This document shows, one piece after another, positions 21,642 to 38,240 of a DNA stretch of 64,000 nucleotides (its first letter is position 1; each line of letters opens with the position of its first letter). The translations under genes were made by a program, and so were the position numbers. Below the pieces are notes generated by a model that saw nothing but the letters and a program-made list of their open reading frames with translations, made no database searches and had not been told where the DNA came from. This DNA is from Valencia hispanica (taxonomy: Eukaryota; Chordata; Actinopteri; Cyprinodontiformes; Valenciidae), in contig OY747709.1 in the NCBI GenBank assembly GCA_963556495.2, positions 22,314,400 through 22,378,399 of the forward strand, given 5' to 3'.

Positions 21642-22606
21642 TCAATACTTTGCAGAACCACCTTTTGCTGCAATTCCAGCAGCCAGTCTTTTAGGGTATG
21701 TCTCTACCAGCTTTGCACATCTAGAGACTGAAATTCTTGCCCATTCTTCTTTGCAAAACAGCTCCAGATCAGTCAGATTAGATGGACAGTGTTTGTGAAC
21801 ATCAGTTTTCAGATCTTGCCACAGATTCTCGATTGGATTTCGATCTGGACTTTGACTGGGCCATTCTAACACATGGATATGTTTTGTTTTAAACCATTCC
21901 ATTGTTGCCCTGGCTTTATGTTTAGGGTTGTTGTCCTGCTGGAAGGTGAACCTCCGCCCCAGTCTCAAGTCTTTTGCAGACTCCAAGAGGTTTTCTTCCA
22001 AGATTGCCCTGTATTTGGCTCCATCCATCTTCCCATCAACTCTAACCAGCTTCCCTGTCCCTGCTGAAGAGAAGCACCCCCAGAGCATGATGCTGCCACC
22101 ACCATATTTGACAGTGGGGATGGTGTGCTCAGAGTGATGTGCAGTGTTAGTTTTCCGCCATACATAGCGTTTTCCATTTTGTCCATGTCCCCCACATGGC
22201 TTGTGTCAAACAGCAAATGGGACTTCTTATGGTTTTCTTTCAACAATAGCTTTCTTCTTGCCACTCTTCCATAAAGGCCAACTTTGTGCAGTGCACGACT
22301 AACAGTTGTCCTATGGACAGATTCCCCCACCTGAGCTGTAGATCTCTGCAGCTCGTCCAGAGTCACCATGGGCCTCTTGGCTGCATTTCTGATCAGCGCT
22401 CTCCTTGTTCAGCCTGTGAGTTTAGGTGGACGGCCTTGTCTTGGTAGGTTTACAGTTGTGCCATACTCCTTCCATTTCTGAATGATCGCTTGAACAGTGC
22501 TCCGTGGGATGTTCAAGGCTTGGGAAATCTTTTTGTAGCCTAAGCCTGCTTTAAATTTCTCAATAACTTTATCCCTGACCTGTCTGGTGTGTTCTTTGGA
22601 CTTCAT
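21642..22606 (-). pseudogene. Tc1 transposase pseudogene
   Basis: The N-terminus MKSKEHTRQVRDKVIEKFKA at 22606 carries the paired-type helix-turn-helix (YKKISQALNIPRSTVQAIIQ). The frame stops at 22409-22411 where an Arg codon CGA has become TGA (PPKLTG-stop-TRRAL). The frame then runs ALIRNAAKRPMVTLDELQRS. At about 22150-22165 the segment between GDMDKMEN and RYVWRKTNTAHH is deleted with a frame change. This removes the WSDETK motif and with it the first catalytic Asp. The C-terminal part is intact to KGGSAKY at 21642, including QQDNNPKH (second Asp) and NPIENLW (Glu). The inactivating lesions are therefore a nonsense change, a deletion and a frameshift. Confidence 0.9.
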
Positions 22607-22761
22607 GGTGTTGTTGCTCCCAACATTCTCTTAGACAACCTCTGAGGCCGTCACAGGGCAGCTGTATTTGTACTGACATTAGATTACACACAGGTGCACT
22701 CTATTTAGTCATTAGTACTCATCAGGCAATGTCTATGGGCAACTGACTGCACTCAGACCAA

Positions 22762-22975
22762 AGGGGGCTGAATAATTAAGCACACCCCACTTTTCAGTTA
22801 TTTATTTGTAAAAAAAAATTGGAATCATGTATGATTTTCATTCCACTTCTCACGTGTACACCACTTTGCATTGGTCTTTCACGTGGAATTCCAACAAAAT
22901 TGATTAATGTTTGTGGCTGTAATGTGACAAAATGTGGAAAAGTTCAAGGGGGCCGAATACTTTTGCAAGCCACTG
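22762..22975 (-). repeat. Right inverted repeat of Tc1
   Basis: Reverse complement of 21425-21638 with scattered substitutions. Confidence 0.9.
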
Positions 22976-23005
22976 TATATATACTTATATCATATAATCT
23001 TTTAC

Positions 23006-23057
23006 TTACTATACTATACTATACTATACTATACTATACTATACTATACTATACTAT
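23006..23057. repeat. (ATACT)n microsatellite
   Basis: About nine to ten uninterrupted 5-bp units just right of the Tc1 TA target. It is inside the hAT remnant and expanded after or around the insertion. Confidence 0.95.
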
Positions 23058-23780
23058 ATTACTATATTAAATATATATGCAAAATTGGGCATTTCACTTG
23101 GTGGAAAAGACTGAGCTGCATTCAACAATGAGAATCTGATACAGCACCCTGACAAAACACTGAGCCAGCCGACACCAAAGGTACGTTAAAAAAACAAGGA
23201 GAAATTCCCTAAGGACAGCGAAAACGTCAAAAAGATCATAACCAAGACAGCCAGACTGATCATACCGGATGACGAGCGGCTGTTCGTGGTTGTAAACGTC
23301 GGATTTTGCAGTCTCCTGGAGCAGCTGATATGAGATTCCTTCTCATCACCACTTTACAGACACAGCTCTGCTGGCCATTCACAACAAGCTACGTGACGAC
23401 CTGCTAGTTCTTTTATCAAAGGTGCCTGCTTTTGGGATTACCACACAGACGTATGGAGTTTGTCTATTTGTCCAATGTCACTGCTAAGCTTTACTGTACA
23501 ATCGGTCAACTCAAGTTCTTTTTACGTGTCACACGTTGCATATGCAACACTTTAGCGAATCTCACGCGGTGCATCATCATATATATACATTTAAAAACCT
23601 TAAAAAGGAGAACTTGGATGTATTGTCCTTTATCTTTTTATTATTTTAATGCACTGCGGAAGGACTGGATCGGGACTCGGTATTGGCAGATATATTTCAG
23701 AGTACGCTATTTTTTTCAGTTACGTTTAATAATGTTTTCAAATATTTTTTTAAATTATAATTATAAACTCGTGTCACTTA

Positions 23781-25070
23781 CAGTGGGGCAAAAAAGGTAT
23801 TTAGCAGGCACTGATTGTGTAAGTTGTTCCACGTTCTTCACACATTCTTCCTGGCAGATATTTTCTAGAGCTGTGATGTTTTGGGGCTGTCACTGGGCAA
23901 TATGAACTTTCAACTCCATTCAGGGATTTTCTTCTGTACTGAGGGCTGGAGACTGGCTAGGCCACTCCTTCGTTGCTCAGGCTGTGTGTTTGGGATCACT
24001 CTCATGCTAGAAGATCCAGCCATGTTTCAGCTTTAATGCTCTCACTGATGGAAGGAGATTTTTGCCAAAAATCTCACTTTACATGGGACCATTGATTCTT
24101 TCTTTAATATGGATCAATATTCATGTCCCCTATGCAGAAGAGAAGCCACTAAGCACCCCCATGCTTCACAGTGGTATGGTGTTCTTGGAATGCAACTCAG
24201 CATTCTTCCCCCTCCAAACATGGCAAATGGCGTTTATACCAAAGAGTATCTATTTGATCTCATCTTACCACATGGCATTCTCCCAATCCTCCTTTGGATC
24301 ATCCAGATGGTTTCTGGCAAACTTTAGACGGGCGTAGACAAGTACTGGCTTAAGCAGAAAGGATAGCAGGATTTTAATCCATGATGACGTATTGTATTAC
24401 TAAAAGTAACCTTTGGTACTGTGGGCTCAGCTCTCTTCAGGTAATTGACCAGTTCCCCCATGTAGTGCTGGGCTATTTTCTCACCCTTCTCAAGATCATG
24501 TGTACCCTCGAGGTGACCTCTTGCATGGTGCACCAGGTCGGGGGAGATTGTTAGTGATCTCGTATGTATTCCACTTTTGAATAATTCTTCCAACAGTTGA
24601 ACTCTTCTCACCAAGCTGCTTGCTATTGTAGATTGGCTCATCCCAGTCTTGTGCAGGTGTACAAGCTTGTTCCAGGTGTCCTTAGACAGCTCTCTGGTCT
24701 TGGGTATGGTGAAACTTGGATTCTGACTGTTTGAAGGTGTGGTCAGGTGTCTTTTTATACAGACGAGTTTAAACATGTGCCATTAATACAGGTAATGAGT
24801 GGAGAATAGAAGAGCTTCTTAAAGAAGAAGTATCAGGTCTGTGAGGGCCATAATTATGTCGTGTTTGTTGGTGCTAAATACTTATTTTCTGCACCATTAT
24901 ACAAATAAATACTTTAAAAATCATACAGTGTGATTTTCAGGACTTTAATTTTATATTATGTCTCTCGCAGCTGAAGTGTACCTATGATGAAAATTACAAA
25001 CCTCTCTCATCTTTTTAAATGGGACAACTTGCACAAATTGGTACCTGCCAACTACTTTTTTGCCCCACTG
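23781..25070 (-). mobile_element. Tc1/mariner copy (family A), heavily mutated
   Basis: Ends cagtggggcaaaaaaggtat (23781, preceded by TA) and acttttttgccccactg (to 25070, followed by TG in place of TA). The right inner region holds 'aatacttattttctgcaccatt', shared with 580-650. Minus-strand transposase traces: [20 protein letters not shown] (helix-turn-helix start, about 24705), [20 protein letters not shown] after a frameshift, and near the left end the antisense of ITALENICQEE. At 1290 bp it is shorter than a typical ~1.6-kb member. The left inverted repeat is cut short. Confidence 0.88.
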
Positions 25071-27069
25071 TGTATTAACACACAAAGCTTGAAAGCTACA
25101 AGTAAATGTGAAATCACGTCTTGCTGAGTTTGAACCATACTCGTACATACCCACTTACTATATACCCATTCAAATGTATAAATGCATGTTGGAATAATGA
25201 TTAAACATTGTTTATTACGGACATAAAAACATTAGCTGGGCTCAGTCAGCAAGAAAAAAGATATTACTTATAGATCAGTCTCTCTTCCAAATTATTAGCC
25301 TTACAAACCATAATACCTTTACACTTTCCTACTAAGTAAAGTGTAGATAATTATCATCCCAATCACTTTTAATTCAGAGATCAGCCAAATGATTAAAACC
25401 ATTGCTCTAAAAAAGAAAAAAAAACATTGCTTTCCTATGGTATTAGGCCTACTCCTGCAACCCAAAAACCTCAGCTTTGTGTGGTCGGACCTTGGTGGAG
25501 TATACATGTTACTGTGCAGGCTGTTGATACATTTTTGTTTGGCATAGGGGCAGTGGATGCCTTGTCTTATTGTTGTTTTCTCTGGTTCTATGTTAGTGTC
25601 ACGGATCTTATCACCCCTCACTTGTTGCCGCACAATGCCTGTCAGGTGGTTATTTTTAACATAGCTACTTATCAGCAAGTGAAAGTTGATTTGGGGGTGA
25701 GTTGCTCTTTATTATCAACTAACTGATACTAAAAATATATTTGCTCCTTCTTAACTCAGTAACACCACCACACAGAGTGTTGTTATCAATGTGACTAAGT
25801 AGCTTTTTCGGTGCATCTCTTGATTTCATTCACTTACCAATTACACACAACTCATTTATTTCACTTTTTCATATTTTCAGTCTCTAAACATTAGAGCAAT
25901 CATGGGTTTATATGGGGGTAAACATCACAGAGACTTGAGGCCTGCACTCATTACTGTTGCTTTCATCAGTAAATCACAATCTAACCCTGCTTTTGTGTTA
26001 TCCTGAATACCAATCTGTCTTCATAGCTTTCTCCGTAAATACATAATATTAGTCTGATTTGTATGATGGAGTGTCCAAAGGCAAGATACTTTTTTTGTTT
26101 TTTCGTTTTTCCTCGCTGCTTATCAACCCGCACCTCGTCATCTCCTCAGACAATGAACTGAGATTGTTCTGCACATGACGATTGACTGGCTAATCCAAAG
26201 CAATGCACAGCCAGACCAAGCAGAGGCTAGAGGCTGCTTTCATCCGTCAGAATTTAGACATCACTTCCGTCATCTGCCACTGATTCATTTGTTATCAATG
26301 GCTTATAACAATTTTGAGCTTGAGTGATGTAGGGAGAGTGAGACTTAGCTTTATTAATGACTTGCTATCTCATTTGAGATTAAGGGTATTTGAAATATAT
26401 TTGGTTGTTTTAATCTGAATTATGCGTGCAGGATTAGATGTGAAACTAATAGCATCACATAAAAATGGAGCAGGTCACCTTTGCCTCCTTTCTGAAAGAA
26501 TATCTCCACAGAAATAGAAGCTTTTATGTGAAATGTGCTGAAACTATAAAACTGATTATTATTGGTGAAGTCAGTCTTGTTTTCATATTTTTGCAAAGAC
26601 CAACGTTCAGTCTGTAGAATGTAGCCTATTCCCTTGCTGTTGTCAAAAGCCATGCCATCAGAAAAAAAAACACTTTACTGTGCAAAACTCTCAAAAACCT
26701 ACAGAAAAACTACAGCATTCAGTATTTTTTTCTCTTGGACTTCATGACTCAACCTAATTTCACTTGCAGTTTGTGACTCTTCGTTCTTTCACATTTAAGA
26801 AATCTTAGAAATAAAAAAATAAAGCCTAGTCAGATTTATTATGTTAAGTACCATAATAGTTCATGAACCGGGACATTCAATTTATTCCATGAGAGCTGAA
26901 TGAACTTGTCTGTTTTTGATCAGCCGGTGATGGCTGACAACAGCCATCCTGCCACTGTGGGGTATAAAACAAGCCGAGTCTCGGCCACGCCTCCATAGTG
27001 AGCTGGAGTTGGAATACCAAGGTAGTGTTAACGCAATCTAGCTCTCTTCCCCCCCACATCCCTTAACAC
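25071..27069. other. Intronic sequence, nothing recognised
   Basis: No coding or repeat signal that I can support. 26930-27060 is less AT-rich (ctcggccacgcctccatag) and may be part of an unrecognised element. Confidence 0.4.
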
Positions 27070-27734
27070 TTAATTTTTCAGCAATTTTCAAACCTGATAT
27101 GTATGGAGGACAACGGGGGTCATTGGAAAAGCAATATAGCATTTTGACTATGAGTGTTTAGTTGTGAATTAAAAATATAGATTGCTAAATATAACTTCAA
27201 ATTCAACAATTAATCCATACAAAAAAAAAGACAAATTTGAAAAGCCTTTTGTAATTACACATTTTAAATTGAAATACTAAAGAGGAATTGCAAATTGTAT
27301 TTATTATTTGATTATTAAATACTGTGATTTGAAAATGTTTTTCAAATCCTATTTCAAAATGGAGAATTAAATAACACAATAAATGAGATTGTAAATATCT
27401 TTCCTTTTCATACATTTAAAAAGTTATTCCCTTTTCTACATCCGTTTTCTCTTTCCGGCTCTCATTTTCAAATCCTTTTTGCAATTGCATTTCCTAAATG
27501 GTTTATCCTCTCCTTTTAGCATTCGAGTGACCCTCCTGGTCCCTGAGCACACTGAAAACTAAGTTCAGCCAATCACAGCTGCTCCTTGAATGTAACCAGC
27601 TCTCTCATTGGTTAGACAGCCACATTTGGGTGGACCTTGCTGAGCTGCACAGCTCGTGTCTAATATATAAGTATATATATAAAAGAGAAACTAACTGGTT
27701 AACATTTTATGAATGTAAACCTGACAATTTCCTA
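27070..27734. other. AT-rich stretch with recurrent 'caaat/attg' words, possible MITE
   Basis: 27190-27510 contains many short, partly inverted 'tttcaaat', 'caaatttg' and 'attgcaaat' words, and the pyrimidine-rich 'ttttctctttccggctctcattttc' typical of AT-rich non-autonomous elements. Ends are not definable. Confidence 0.25.
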
Positions 27735-27950
27735 ATAATTTTGGACAACCCTGAGCATTCTTTTCATGGGACTATATCCTACAACAACAGAGTGATTTCA
27801 GTCAGTTTTCTTCAGTTTCGCTGCAACACAGACTGCGACATGAAATCCTTCCTGCCCACAGCCACAATGATCTGCAACAGCTCCTTGAAGAATTAAATAG
27901 TATGAGCTACAACAACACTCAATTTCCCTCTGGATTAATACAATATTTTT
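27735..27950 (+). mobile_element. Rex1/Babar LINE, 3' fragment
   Basis: Reads DNPEHSFHGTISYNN, then FLQFRCNTDCDMKSFLPTAT and SLKN-stop. It is followed by 'atgagctacaacaacactcaatttccctctgg', the same C-terminus and 3' UTR as the longer copy at 48846-50180 (RCNTDCYRKSFLPTAI). It ends in 'gattaatacaatatttttt', a worn version of the 'gatcaataaagtattttt' tail. Confidence 0.82.
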
Positions 27951-28590
27951 TAACTGAAGCTTTCTAAATAATAGAGAGATTATTTGTTTATCAACACTGC
28001 TATGCATGCGCAAATGGCGTGACACAGAACCTTTACATTTCTCCCTGGTTCTCCCCTGTTATTATTTGCAGTTATCTTTGCAGGTGCCATCTTGGTTAGC
28101 TATGTTAGCTTGTTTGTTAGCCAAGGCTTACCTGATGTGAAGTTATGGCTGCAGATTGTTGCATTTTTAATCATCTGCTTGTTCCAATCACTTCTTATGA
28201 CTGCTTGTAACCAACGACTTTTTTCGTTTGCCTTGAAAGGGGCGAGTCGATGGAATGCACATATGTTGTTTTTAATCAAAGCGACCAACAGTAACAAGAC
28301 ATAATTGCATCTCTTTCTGCAGAATACACGTTCAGCAAAGCACGGAGTGACATAGACTGATAATCCCTACCCTACTACTGCGATTGAGAAGAGATGTTCA
28401 CATGGAACCACGGACCCAGTATGGGTCTGCCATGCTGTTTACATACCAAGCGAGCACTGAAATCAGCGTGAGTTGAATGGTTGGATAAACAGGGCTGGTC
28501 ATTCTGTGCATGCGGTGATTGCTTTAAAAAAATGTATCGTGTTAATTCTACAAATTAATTGACCACCGTTAGCACGTTAATTTTGACAGC
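27951..28590. other. Intronic sequence, nothing recognised
   Basis: Short ORFs in both directions at 28092-28304 are shadows of each other with no motif. 28520-28580 resembles worn element sequence. Confidence 0.35.
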
Positions 28591-32888
<4,298 letters not shown>

Positions 32889-33791
32889 TACAATAAACTG
32901 CTAATATGAACATACCTATTTACATTTTCCACCATTAGTTAAAAACAAACACAAAGTGTTAAGTATTAACTGTGATCTTATGTAATAGATCAACACTAAA
33001 TAGAGCGTAATAGTTAAGTGGAAGATTATCAAGATTTTCTGTATTATTATTTTACTAATAAGCTGAGAAGTATGGTATGCTTTTGTATTTGGCCCACATG
33101 AGTCTGTACTTTGTATAACCACCTTTAATACAAGTCTTTTTGAGTATATCTCTACCAGTTTTATACATCTGAAGAGTGAAACGTTTGGCTCTGAACTTTG
33201 ACGGGGCCATTCTAACACATCAATACATTCTAATCTAAATAATTCTATTGTAGCTTGGAGTGTTCTGGTTGTTGTTCTTCTGGAAGGGGAAGCTCCACTA
33301 GAAACTCGAGTCTCAAGTTACCTATTTGGACTCTTCATCTTCCTATCAATTATTTCCAGATTTCTTGTCTTCCTGAAAAACATTATCAAAACATAATGTT
33401 GCCTATTAGTTTTCTACCACACCTAACACTTTATATGTAAACCCAAAAGCTCAACTTTTATCTAATCTGAAAAGAACACCTTTATCTACATGTTTTCTGT
33501 ATCCTCTTAACCTTATAGCAAACCTTAAATAGTACTTTTTATGAATTCCTCTCAACACAATTATCTTCCCACTCCTCCACAAAGGCCAGATTTGCACTCT
33601 GCGGGACTAATAGTCAACACATTTTCCGATCTGAGCTATGGATCTCTGTAGCTTCTCCAGAGGTACCATGGGCCACCTGGCTATTTCCCTTATTATTTGA
33701 CTCCATGACTGGGCATTACATTTGGGTGGACAGTCATATCTTGACAGTTTTGCCATACTCTCTCAATTTTCAGGTGATGGATTGAATAGTG

Positions 33792-34123
33792 GGCTGCACA
33801 GTGATGCATTTGGAAGCACTGTTGCCTTGCAGCAAGACGGTCCTGGGTTCAGATCCTGACCTGGGGTCTTTCTGCATTGAATTTACATGTTCTCCCTCTG
33901 GGTGGGTTCCCTCCGGGTACATCGGCTTTCCCACAGTCCAAAAACATGACTTTTAGGTCAATTGGTTAATTCTTAGGTTCATTTCTAAAATTTCCCTTAG
34001 GCATGGTTGTTTGTCCTGTGTCTCTGTGTTGCCTCTCGCCAGATGACTGCTGGAGATAGGCACCAGTCCCCCCAGCAACCCTGCTTAGGATAGATGGTAT
34101 AGATAATGGATGAATGGATGGAT
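33792..34123 (+). mobile_element. tRNA-headed SINE with GATG-type tail
   Basis: The B-box GGTTCAGATCC is at 33846-33856. Body blocks are 'tttacatgttctccctctgg', 'cccacagtccaaaaacatga', 'taggtcaattggtt' and 'gctggagataggcaccag'. The tail is 'ggatgaatggatggatgg'. It is flanked by ggattgaatagtg (33779-33791) and ggattaaatactg (34124-34136), a 13-bp duplication with two changes. Same family as 54884-55257 (minus) and 2180-2352 (minus). The GATG tail matches that of the RTE LINE at 13393, suggesting mobilisation by such a LINE. Confidence 0.85.
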
Positions 34124-34555
34124 GGATTAAATACTGCTCTTTAAGATGTTCAAAGTTATAATATTGTTTTATTTCCTAACCCAGCCTCAAACATCTTTAC
34201 AACTTTATCTCTGGTCTGTATGCTGTGCTCCTTGGCCTTAATGATGCTATTTGTTCACTAATGTACCCTTCATGCAACCTCTGAGGCCTTCACAGAACAA
34301 CTTTATGTAAACTAAGATTGAATTACACACAGGTGAATTCCATTCAAAAATTACTGCTGAAAGGAAGGCAATGGATTTTCTTCAGGATATCAGAGCAAAG
34401 GGGGTAGAATACAAATGCATGGCTTATTCTCAGATTTTTAATAATAAAACATTTTTCAAACCATGTATAATTTTCATTCCACTTACTTCACAGCTATATT
34501 ATTCTGTCTATACATAGAAGCTTGTGGTTTGAATGTGACGAAATGTGAAAAAGGT

Positions 34556-34647
34556 CTACACTGCAATAACAATATATTTAAAAAATACGAAGAAATGTCT
34601 ACAACAAGGGATTTTTACTTTCTTGAAAATCGTTTTTTGCAGTGTAG
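34556..34647. mobile_element. 92-bp MITE with 11-bp inverted ends
   Basis: ctacactgcaa at 34556-34566 and ttgcagtgtag at 34637-34647 are exact complements. The core is A/T-rich. If the outer TA is taken as the duplicated target, the ends are CACTGCAA, as in mariner-like MITEs. It interrupts the right inverted repeat of the Tc1. Confidence 0.75.
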
Positions 34648-34674
34648 GGGTATGAATGTTTTCGCCATCACTGT

Positions 34675-37600
34675 AAGGTCTTGCAATAATTATAAGCCGT
34701 AGTTGCTATATAAATTATATCCTATTTGTATATATCCTATTTATCCAATTCCACCTATGGGTGAATATTTAAAGAATGAAATTGCTTACAGAACGTTCCA
34801 GAAGCAAGTTTTTCTGAAATTTTCTTCTGAGTGCATCAGTAGCTAAACTCATCTAATAAAAGGCACAAAACCATTCCCGCATAACAACATCCTTGCTTTG
34901 AGCAGATTTCAAATACACAGTACTTTTATAGGAAAAAGTGTACTATCCCAACCACAGAAAAGATATAAAGAGACCCCAGCAAACTACAGTTGTTATTTAT
35001 AAGCACAGCATCAGTCTCCACCACTTTGTTGTTTGTGTGCCTGCCCTGATGACAGCATTATAGACAAGATACAAATGATTTGCTAGCACAGTGAGAATAC
35101 CACGTTAGATGCTAACAACTCTAAAGGTTCTTATTACCTCATCAGGGTTAAACTACAGGCCTATTCTATTTTTTTATGAATCTGCACTTAATTGACATTA
35201 GACTGAATTAGTATCGACTAAATATAGATTCTTTAGAATATAGTTTGTGATTTCTCCAAACTTCTCATTTTCACATTCTCTTGAGCCCTAAATAGTGTTA
35301 CACCTCTTCTTGTGGGCTGGAAGTATTGTAAAGGAAAACACACATTGAGGCCGCCACAGTGCATCTGGTCACATTAGTGCTGTCACTTGCCGCCTTTAAC
35401 ACACATTAGATGCATCTCGTTAAGGTGCAAAACAATGAGAGATTTGTGAATTCCTGCCTTGGATAATTTTAGCAGAATTACTGATGGTTTGATCCCTGTT
35501 GCCCTTCACACACTTGCCGTTAACAGTTTGCAGGTTTTAGCAAAGAAAGAACTGAACTTTTGAAACATGGGGGCTAGTTATTCTTGTTACACGAACATTT
35601 ACCTCTAAATTTGAGTGGTCTTAGGCCCAAAGTTGAGCTCCATTTCAACAACATGAAATGTGAGTATTAGGAACAACCGGTAGACAGAAAAAGTAACAGC
35701 TTTCTTACAATAATATTTGTCAGATTACCCATGTATATTTCAGTTAACATTGTCTTAATCTGATTTAAAAAAGCCTGATGCAGCAAATTAAATAGGGAAG
35801 CCAAAAACCAACATGTATGAAGTACAGCCTAAGGACATGGTGTTTGCACTAACAACAGAACACAATGCTTCAAAACCATTGTTTATAAACAAACTGCATA
35901 ACTCTAAAAGTCATCAGTGATGGGATCCAAACTAGCCTCACAATCTATTTATAGGTATAACCCTAGAATTGAACAAAATTGTAAGACCTCTTGCCATCTT
36001 TAAAATTACATCTGCACATGCATGAAAACTCTCACCCAGTTCCCTCTTTGTAACTCTTACACTATAGTGGGTGATTAATGGTTTACTGTGTGTTGCAAAG
36101 TTCAAATACCAGCGAGTCTGAGGTCAGAGCAGGTTAAAGTCTCCTAACGGCTCCACACAGCTACATGGGATTCATTATCAGACATGACACCTGCCAGTGT
36201 AAAACCTCCCCGTCTCAGTGTAAAACCTCAGAAAATTGTAGGTCTGACAATCACTTCACTCTCTGCTCCATTTAAGTGCCGTTTCTGCACTTGCTGTTTT
36301 CAGTCACTTACCGGACTTTCCTCTCTCCCCATCTGACCTCCTCTCCTCTTCAGAGGGGAGCTTTCCTAAAGATTCCAGGATCTGTCAGGTCTGTGCTGGA
36401 CTATTTCAAAAATAGAAACACACAAAAATATTTTCTTCTTTCTCTTCAATAGTGGTTTTCACTCAAAGCTGAGCCATCTTCAGCAGTTTGTCCCTGAAGT
36501 CATGCTCAGCCGACACCAGGAAATACATCCAGGCTGTGTCTTTTCTTTCTCTGAATACCTGTTCAAGGCAACTCCCACAGGATCAGTGATACAGTACACC
36601 AGGCCCCTCCCTAAACACAAATAGTTTGGGTAAGGAAGAAGAGGAGCTCAGCAGGGCCGTTACTATGATTTTCCCACATCAATCAAGCATGTGTGTGCAC
36701 ACATGTACCCGACAAGACCAGTGAGGAAGGGAGTAAAACCTAATGTGTGTCAGCTCACAGGCCGGTGAACGTTGATTTGAATCTTGTCTGAGACCAGGCG
36801 CCTGCACAGCAACAGGTCTGCCAGCTGATGACTTTGTACGCTTATACTTTGACACGTAATGTCTTTTCCTACAACTTTTTTCAAGGCTGCAAGTTTTGGA
36901 TTGACTTCTACAAGAAATTTTAGAGATTTAGAGTTGTAATTAAAAGAGTATTTAGACACGAATTCATAGATATCAAAGAGGATAATATAATAATCTTGTG
37001 GATTAGGTAACATGTCTGTTAAAACTGTACTGTAAATTGGAGTTTAAAATTTTTACATTTCATTGTTAAAATAGCTTTCCAATTTGTTTCAAATGCATTT
37101 GCTTCATTTTTGTGACTGGTACAGAAGGAAACAAGGAAGACTTACTCATTAAAGAAAGCAAACCTAAAATAAAACAGCACAACGACAGAAGATAAAGCAT
37201 TGTAAATAATCAAAAAAGAAATTCCAATCCTTCATTTATTATCAGCTCTATAGTAAATAAGTTACATTAAATACTTGAAGCTGAACCAATGCAACAAAGT
37301 AAAGCAAAAAAACTAAACTACATCTGAAAATATGGTTGAGTGTACAAAGTTGGACACTTTTCTTGCAAAGTAAAATTCCTTAAAATAAAATGAACTCTTA
37401 GTTCCACAATCTAACATTTAGAAAAATCCAAACCATAAGAAATAATTTTCTTCTTTTATAAAATTACATATTGGTACAAATACGGGTAGCTTTCCTGTTA
37501 ATACTTTTCACAACTTTTTCTTGTCAAAAGGACAGCAGTTAGTTTTCTTCTATAACCTTTCATAACCCTGGAGTATACAGAGAGGGATCTTTGACATTTA

Positions 37601-37689
37601 ATCTTTGCAAATTTTCTCTAGATCAACCAGAAAGATGGCTCCTCTTTTATTATCTCACATATCCACATGATTATTTAACAGGATCTTAG
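34675..37689. other. 3 kb without recognisable elements or exons
   Basis: Nothing supported. 35330-35540 and 36100-36620 are GC-balanced and unique-looking. At 36195-36230 the phrase 'cagtgtaaaacctc' occurs twice, 20 bp apart. Confidence 0.4.
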
Positions 37690-38240
37690 TAAAGTAAGAA
37701 TACTGATTTTGTGTCTGGCAGTACATTCCTGGGTTATGGTAATTTGGGCATATGCTGTGGATTATTGTGTTGATGAAAGACCCGATAGCTGCCCAATTCT
37801 TGCTTAAGTGTCGACCCAACCAGATTTTAATTTAAAATGTCCTGGTATTTGAAGGAGTTCGTGATGCCAAGAATAATGCTTCCAATAAATTTTTTTAAAC
37901 AGGCCCATAGCATCACATATCCTACACCATACTTAACAATGGGCATGAGGTGCTATTCCACACATTCCTCTTTAGTTTCACAACAAAACCACCCCAGTGC
38001 TTGTTGCCAATAATTTTCAATCTCAGACCTATCTGATCAAAGTCCACAAGTCCAGAAAAAGTTCCAATTGTGTGTAAGAAACCCTGAATTTTCACACTTC
38101 TTATGGTAGAGCAGAACAATGATTTTTTTTCCCGCATTTTTCCCAGACAATCATTTGACATGTAGATAGCATCTGGTTACTTGGTGACACCAAGATGACA
38201 CTCTTTGCTTTTCTCACTTGCCTTAAAACATCAGAAAAGT
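37690..38240 (-). pseudogene. Tc1-like transposase relic (family F)
   Basis: The minus-strand reading DFDQIGLRLKIIGNKHWGGF then VVKLKRNVWNSTSCPLLSMV (37922-38161) lies in the SDE-to-GGGS region of a Tc1 transposase. The antisense 'cctggtatttgaaggagttcgtgatgcc' (37840) and 'cccatagcatcacatatcc...catacttaacaatgggcatgaggtgct' (37905) follow the family order. The SDE motif itself is gone. No inverted repeats are seen. Confidence 0.65.

Larger units (their letters stand above)
21425..22975 (-). mobile_element. Full-length Tc1/mariner transposon (family B), inactive
   Basis: 1551 bp from CAGTGGCTTGC to its complement, flanked by TA (21423-21424 and 22976-22977). Inverted repeats of about 214 bp are at 21425-21638 and 22762-22975. 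Each repeat carries a related motif at both its outer and inner end (cttgcaaaagtattcggcccc and gtgcgtaattattcagccccc), the IR/DR plan seen in Sleeping Beauty-like elements. The transposase is described separately. Inserted in the hAT element. Confidence 0.95.
32889..34674 (-). mobile_element. Tc1/mariner copy (family B) carrying a SINE and a MITE
   Basis: Eroded left repeat from about 32889. Minus-strand transposase relics appear antisense as 'ttgacggggccattctaacacatcaata' (33199), 'tggttgttgttcttctggaaggggaagctcc' (33269), 'cactcctccacaaaggccagatttgc' (33569), 'gaggtaccatgggcc' (33660) and 'gatgttcaaag' (34145). The 'gcaacctctgaggccttcacagaaca' leader is at 34274. The right end is 'ttcgccatcactg' before TA (34674). 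Removing the SINE (33792-34123) and the MITE (34556-34647) leaves about 1.36 kb in family order. No frame is open. Confidence 0.82.

Noticed and set aside
22819..23131. Plus-strand ORFs ending in YYTILYYTILYY
   Set aside because: Translation of the Tc1 right repeat running into the (ATACT)n microsatellite.
27203..27415. Coding segment in the AT-rich region
   Set aside because: Composition-driven ORF. The sequence resembles an AT-rich non-coding element.
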